A stretch of DNA of 64,000 nt from Kalaharituber pfeilii. Its lineage: Eukaryota; Ascomycota; Pezizomycetes; Pezizales; Pezizaceae. The DNA lies in contig WHUZ01000040.1 in the NCBI GenBank assembly GCA_015179045.1, positions 372,001 to 436,000 of the forward strand, written 5' to 3'. The notes beneath the pieces were generated by a model. The model saw only the letters and a list, made by a program, of their open reading frames with translations, searched no databases and had not been told where the DNA came from. This document shows, piece after piece, positions 62,385 through 64,000 of this stretch. Position 1 is the stretch's first letter, and each line of letters starts with the position of its first letter. The position numbers and the translations under genes were made by a program.

Positions 62385-64000
62385 AGGTGAGGACACTACG
62401 TATGTATATGTCACTCTGCTTTGATTTCATATCATGCTTCATTCAGGTGTAGCATCATAACCCCTGCTACTTATATGCCAAACTGAGTTCAGTAGATTTT
62501 AACTATCTAGCGGGAGGTTCTAAATGGAAAGAATACGGTATGCTTACCTACTATTGCACAAACGAAGTGCCGCCGATGTCGATCTATTTCCAAAATAGGA
62601 GGCTTCCAGTGCATTTATGCCAAGCAATCTATTCTGTACCGAAACATTTGCTACAACGGACGCAAAAAGCCCGGATTTTGGCAATGCAGTATGGCAAGGG
62701 TGGACTGTATGTGTCTACCGTCGTACTCGGGTATGGGGCGAATACTGCGACTATGTAAAGCTTGTATTTTGGCCGTGAACAACAAGGAGTATGAATTACC
62801 CGATAAGAATTCTGAACTCACTTAGCTGTACTGCCAGTTCTCAAGCATTTTTCTATATGTCGGATGTTTGCTTCCTTCAATTGGCGAAAATTCTCTTGGT
62901 TCTCTTTACAGTTCTCGGATTGGGAGATGTAAGATACTGACTACTGGAGGGCACAGTTACCGTACAAGTTGACTCCTCTGAATCATGTAGTCTGGGCCAG
63001 CGCACTTTTTTCTTCCCTAAAGTTCTCATTACTCGCATGCCGGAACCTCTCCGAGTAAGCTGTGCTTAGCGTCAGGCCATAATTTTTACGTTACGATTGC
63101 AAGACAGATGAAACGCAGTTCGATTGTTGAAATGTCACACCGTCCCAATAACTGAATAACCAAACCTTCATTCCACGCCACACTACCGCACACCCTACCC
63201 AGACCGCCTGCGATCGCTTCCAGCATAATCTGCAGGATATGTATCAACCTCATCAGCTTCCACGACCAAAACCACGCGGTGCTCAATTCCTGGCTGCCCT
63301 CCATGCAGGTGACGTGTTACTCCAGTAATGGTCGAGGTTAAGCACGGAAGTGAGCTGTCGTGAAGTAATCAAGTCTGTGGTCACCGCGGCCTGGTATAGG
63401 TGCAGCTCATCCCGGTGGACAGAGAGGTGGTTGCCTACGTCAATCGCTAATCGCCCACTAACATTCGATGCCAACATATAGATGTGGTTTGGGATCCACA
63501 GTGCAGCCAATCGGCGCAGCAATCTGTAATTAAGACCCACCATTACGCGGCCACGTACGACATGCGCAAGAGGCACACGAAACTAAGCTATAGTATAAGG
63601 CATAGAACACGGGATTTCAATAGGGGCATCAAAACGCAGAACAATAAATAACTTGTCCCTTTCTTCTCTTGTAAACATTGCCAATTCCCCTCTTCAAGAG
63701 CCTCTAGTATCTTCAACGCATAGCTGCGTACGAAGCATATTTCATTTAAATTCCCCGCTCGCTGGGCAACCAGTCTTGGAAATTCGAATACTGTCCCAAC
63801 TCCGTACCTCTATCCACACATGGCTCCGAAAAAACACAAGAAAAGATTAGCACATCCCCGTCCCGCAAGGTGTCGGGCAATAACACGGAGCAACGATGGT
63901 TGTATTTTCCCCGCAATCAACCACAAAGGGAAGCAACGTTTCTGCGCCCAACACACCGAGGAGTATAGGATTTTGTATTTGTAAGTACGAAGCTAATGTC
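62385..64000. other. Intergenic or unrecognised sequence to the right edge
   Basis: No confident gene. A minus-strand frame at 63283-63576 (VGLNYRLLRRLAALWIPNHIYM...) has a coding-like look but no family I can name. A piece CATTACTCGCATGCCGG near 63028 is a tail-A scrap. Confidence 0.35.

Noticed and set aside
63300..63420. Possible 5S rRNA or tRNA-like stretch (GGTCGAGGTTAAGCACGGAAG)
   Set aside because: Does not match fungal 5S boxes A and C or a tRNA cloverleaf; no internal promoter pattern.

Overview
The window reads as transposon-dense accessory DNA from a filamentous fungus, most likely an ascomycete (Pezizomycotina). The class cannot be fixed from sequence alone. Evidence: NACHT-ankyrin NOD-like receptors, a HET-domain gene, short GT-AG introns (about 40-160 nt), a Kex2-type secreted precursor, fungal LINE, Helitron, hAT and pogo/mariner-type elements, and repeat copies differing mainly by C/T and G/A changes, as RIP leaves. 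No rRNA or tRNA gene was recognised.

Host genes are few. From left to right they are: a partial NACHT-ankyrin receptor (1-5365, minus); a 5'-truncated carboxylesterase (9070-10257) beside a HET-gene relic; a broken secreted cationic-peptide precursor (14762-15653); a HET gene (17286-19476, minus); a second NACHT-ankyrin receptor (33091-37206, minus) with a receptor relic at about 32430; an F-box gene with neighbouring ORFs (39371-41767); two paralogous beta-trefoil genes on a duplicated segment (44019-45282 and 54009-55160, minus), one frameshifted; and a secreted trypsin-like protease with a long propeptide (58758-60199, minus). Receptors, HET genes and secreted factors together suit a self/non-self recognition and secretion island.

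The mobile fraction dominates. Two LINE families end in characteristic tails. Tail A is a hairpin starting CTCGCCATAGCC and ending GGCATGCGAG, then TGATAT and poly(A). Tail B/C is CCCTGCCAT...GCGGGGTTACGTGA plus poly(A). Besides ORF2 fragments there are three copies of an ORF1-only element, in which a gag-like ORF runs straight into the LINE 3' end. About 15 tiny insertions consist of only 15-60 nt of 3' end plus poly(A), most with 8-15 bp target-site duplications (TSDs). DNA elements: two GC-rich hAT-type elements (CAGTG...CACTG, 8-bp TSD) with GGCC-rich minisatellites, another 8-bp-TSD MITE, three TA-flanked mariner/pogo-type elements, and a nearly complete Helitron RepHel (about 23990-28665).

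Notable structures: a four-layer nested insertion (50283-53860) whose order can be read from TSDs; one target word (ATTATTTC) in the duplicated segment, hit by a LINE in one copy and a hAT element in the other; and compensatory base changes in the tail-A hairpin, implying a selected RNA structure for retrotransposition.
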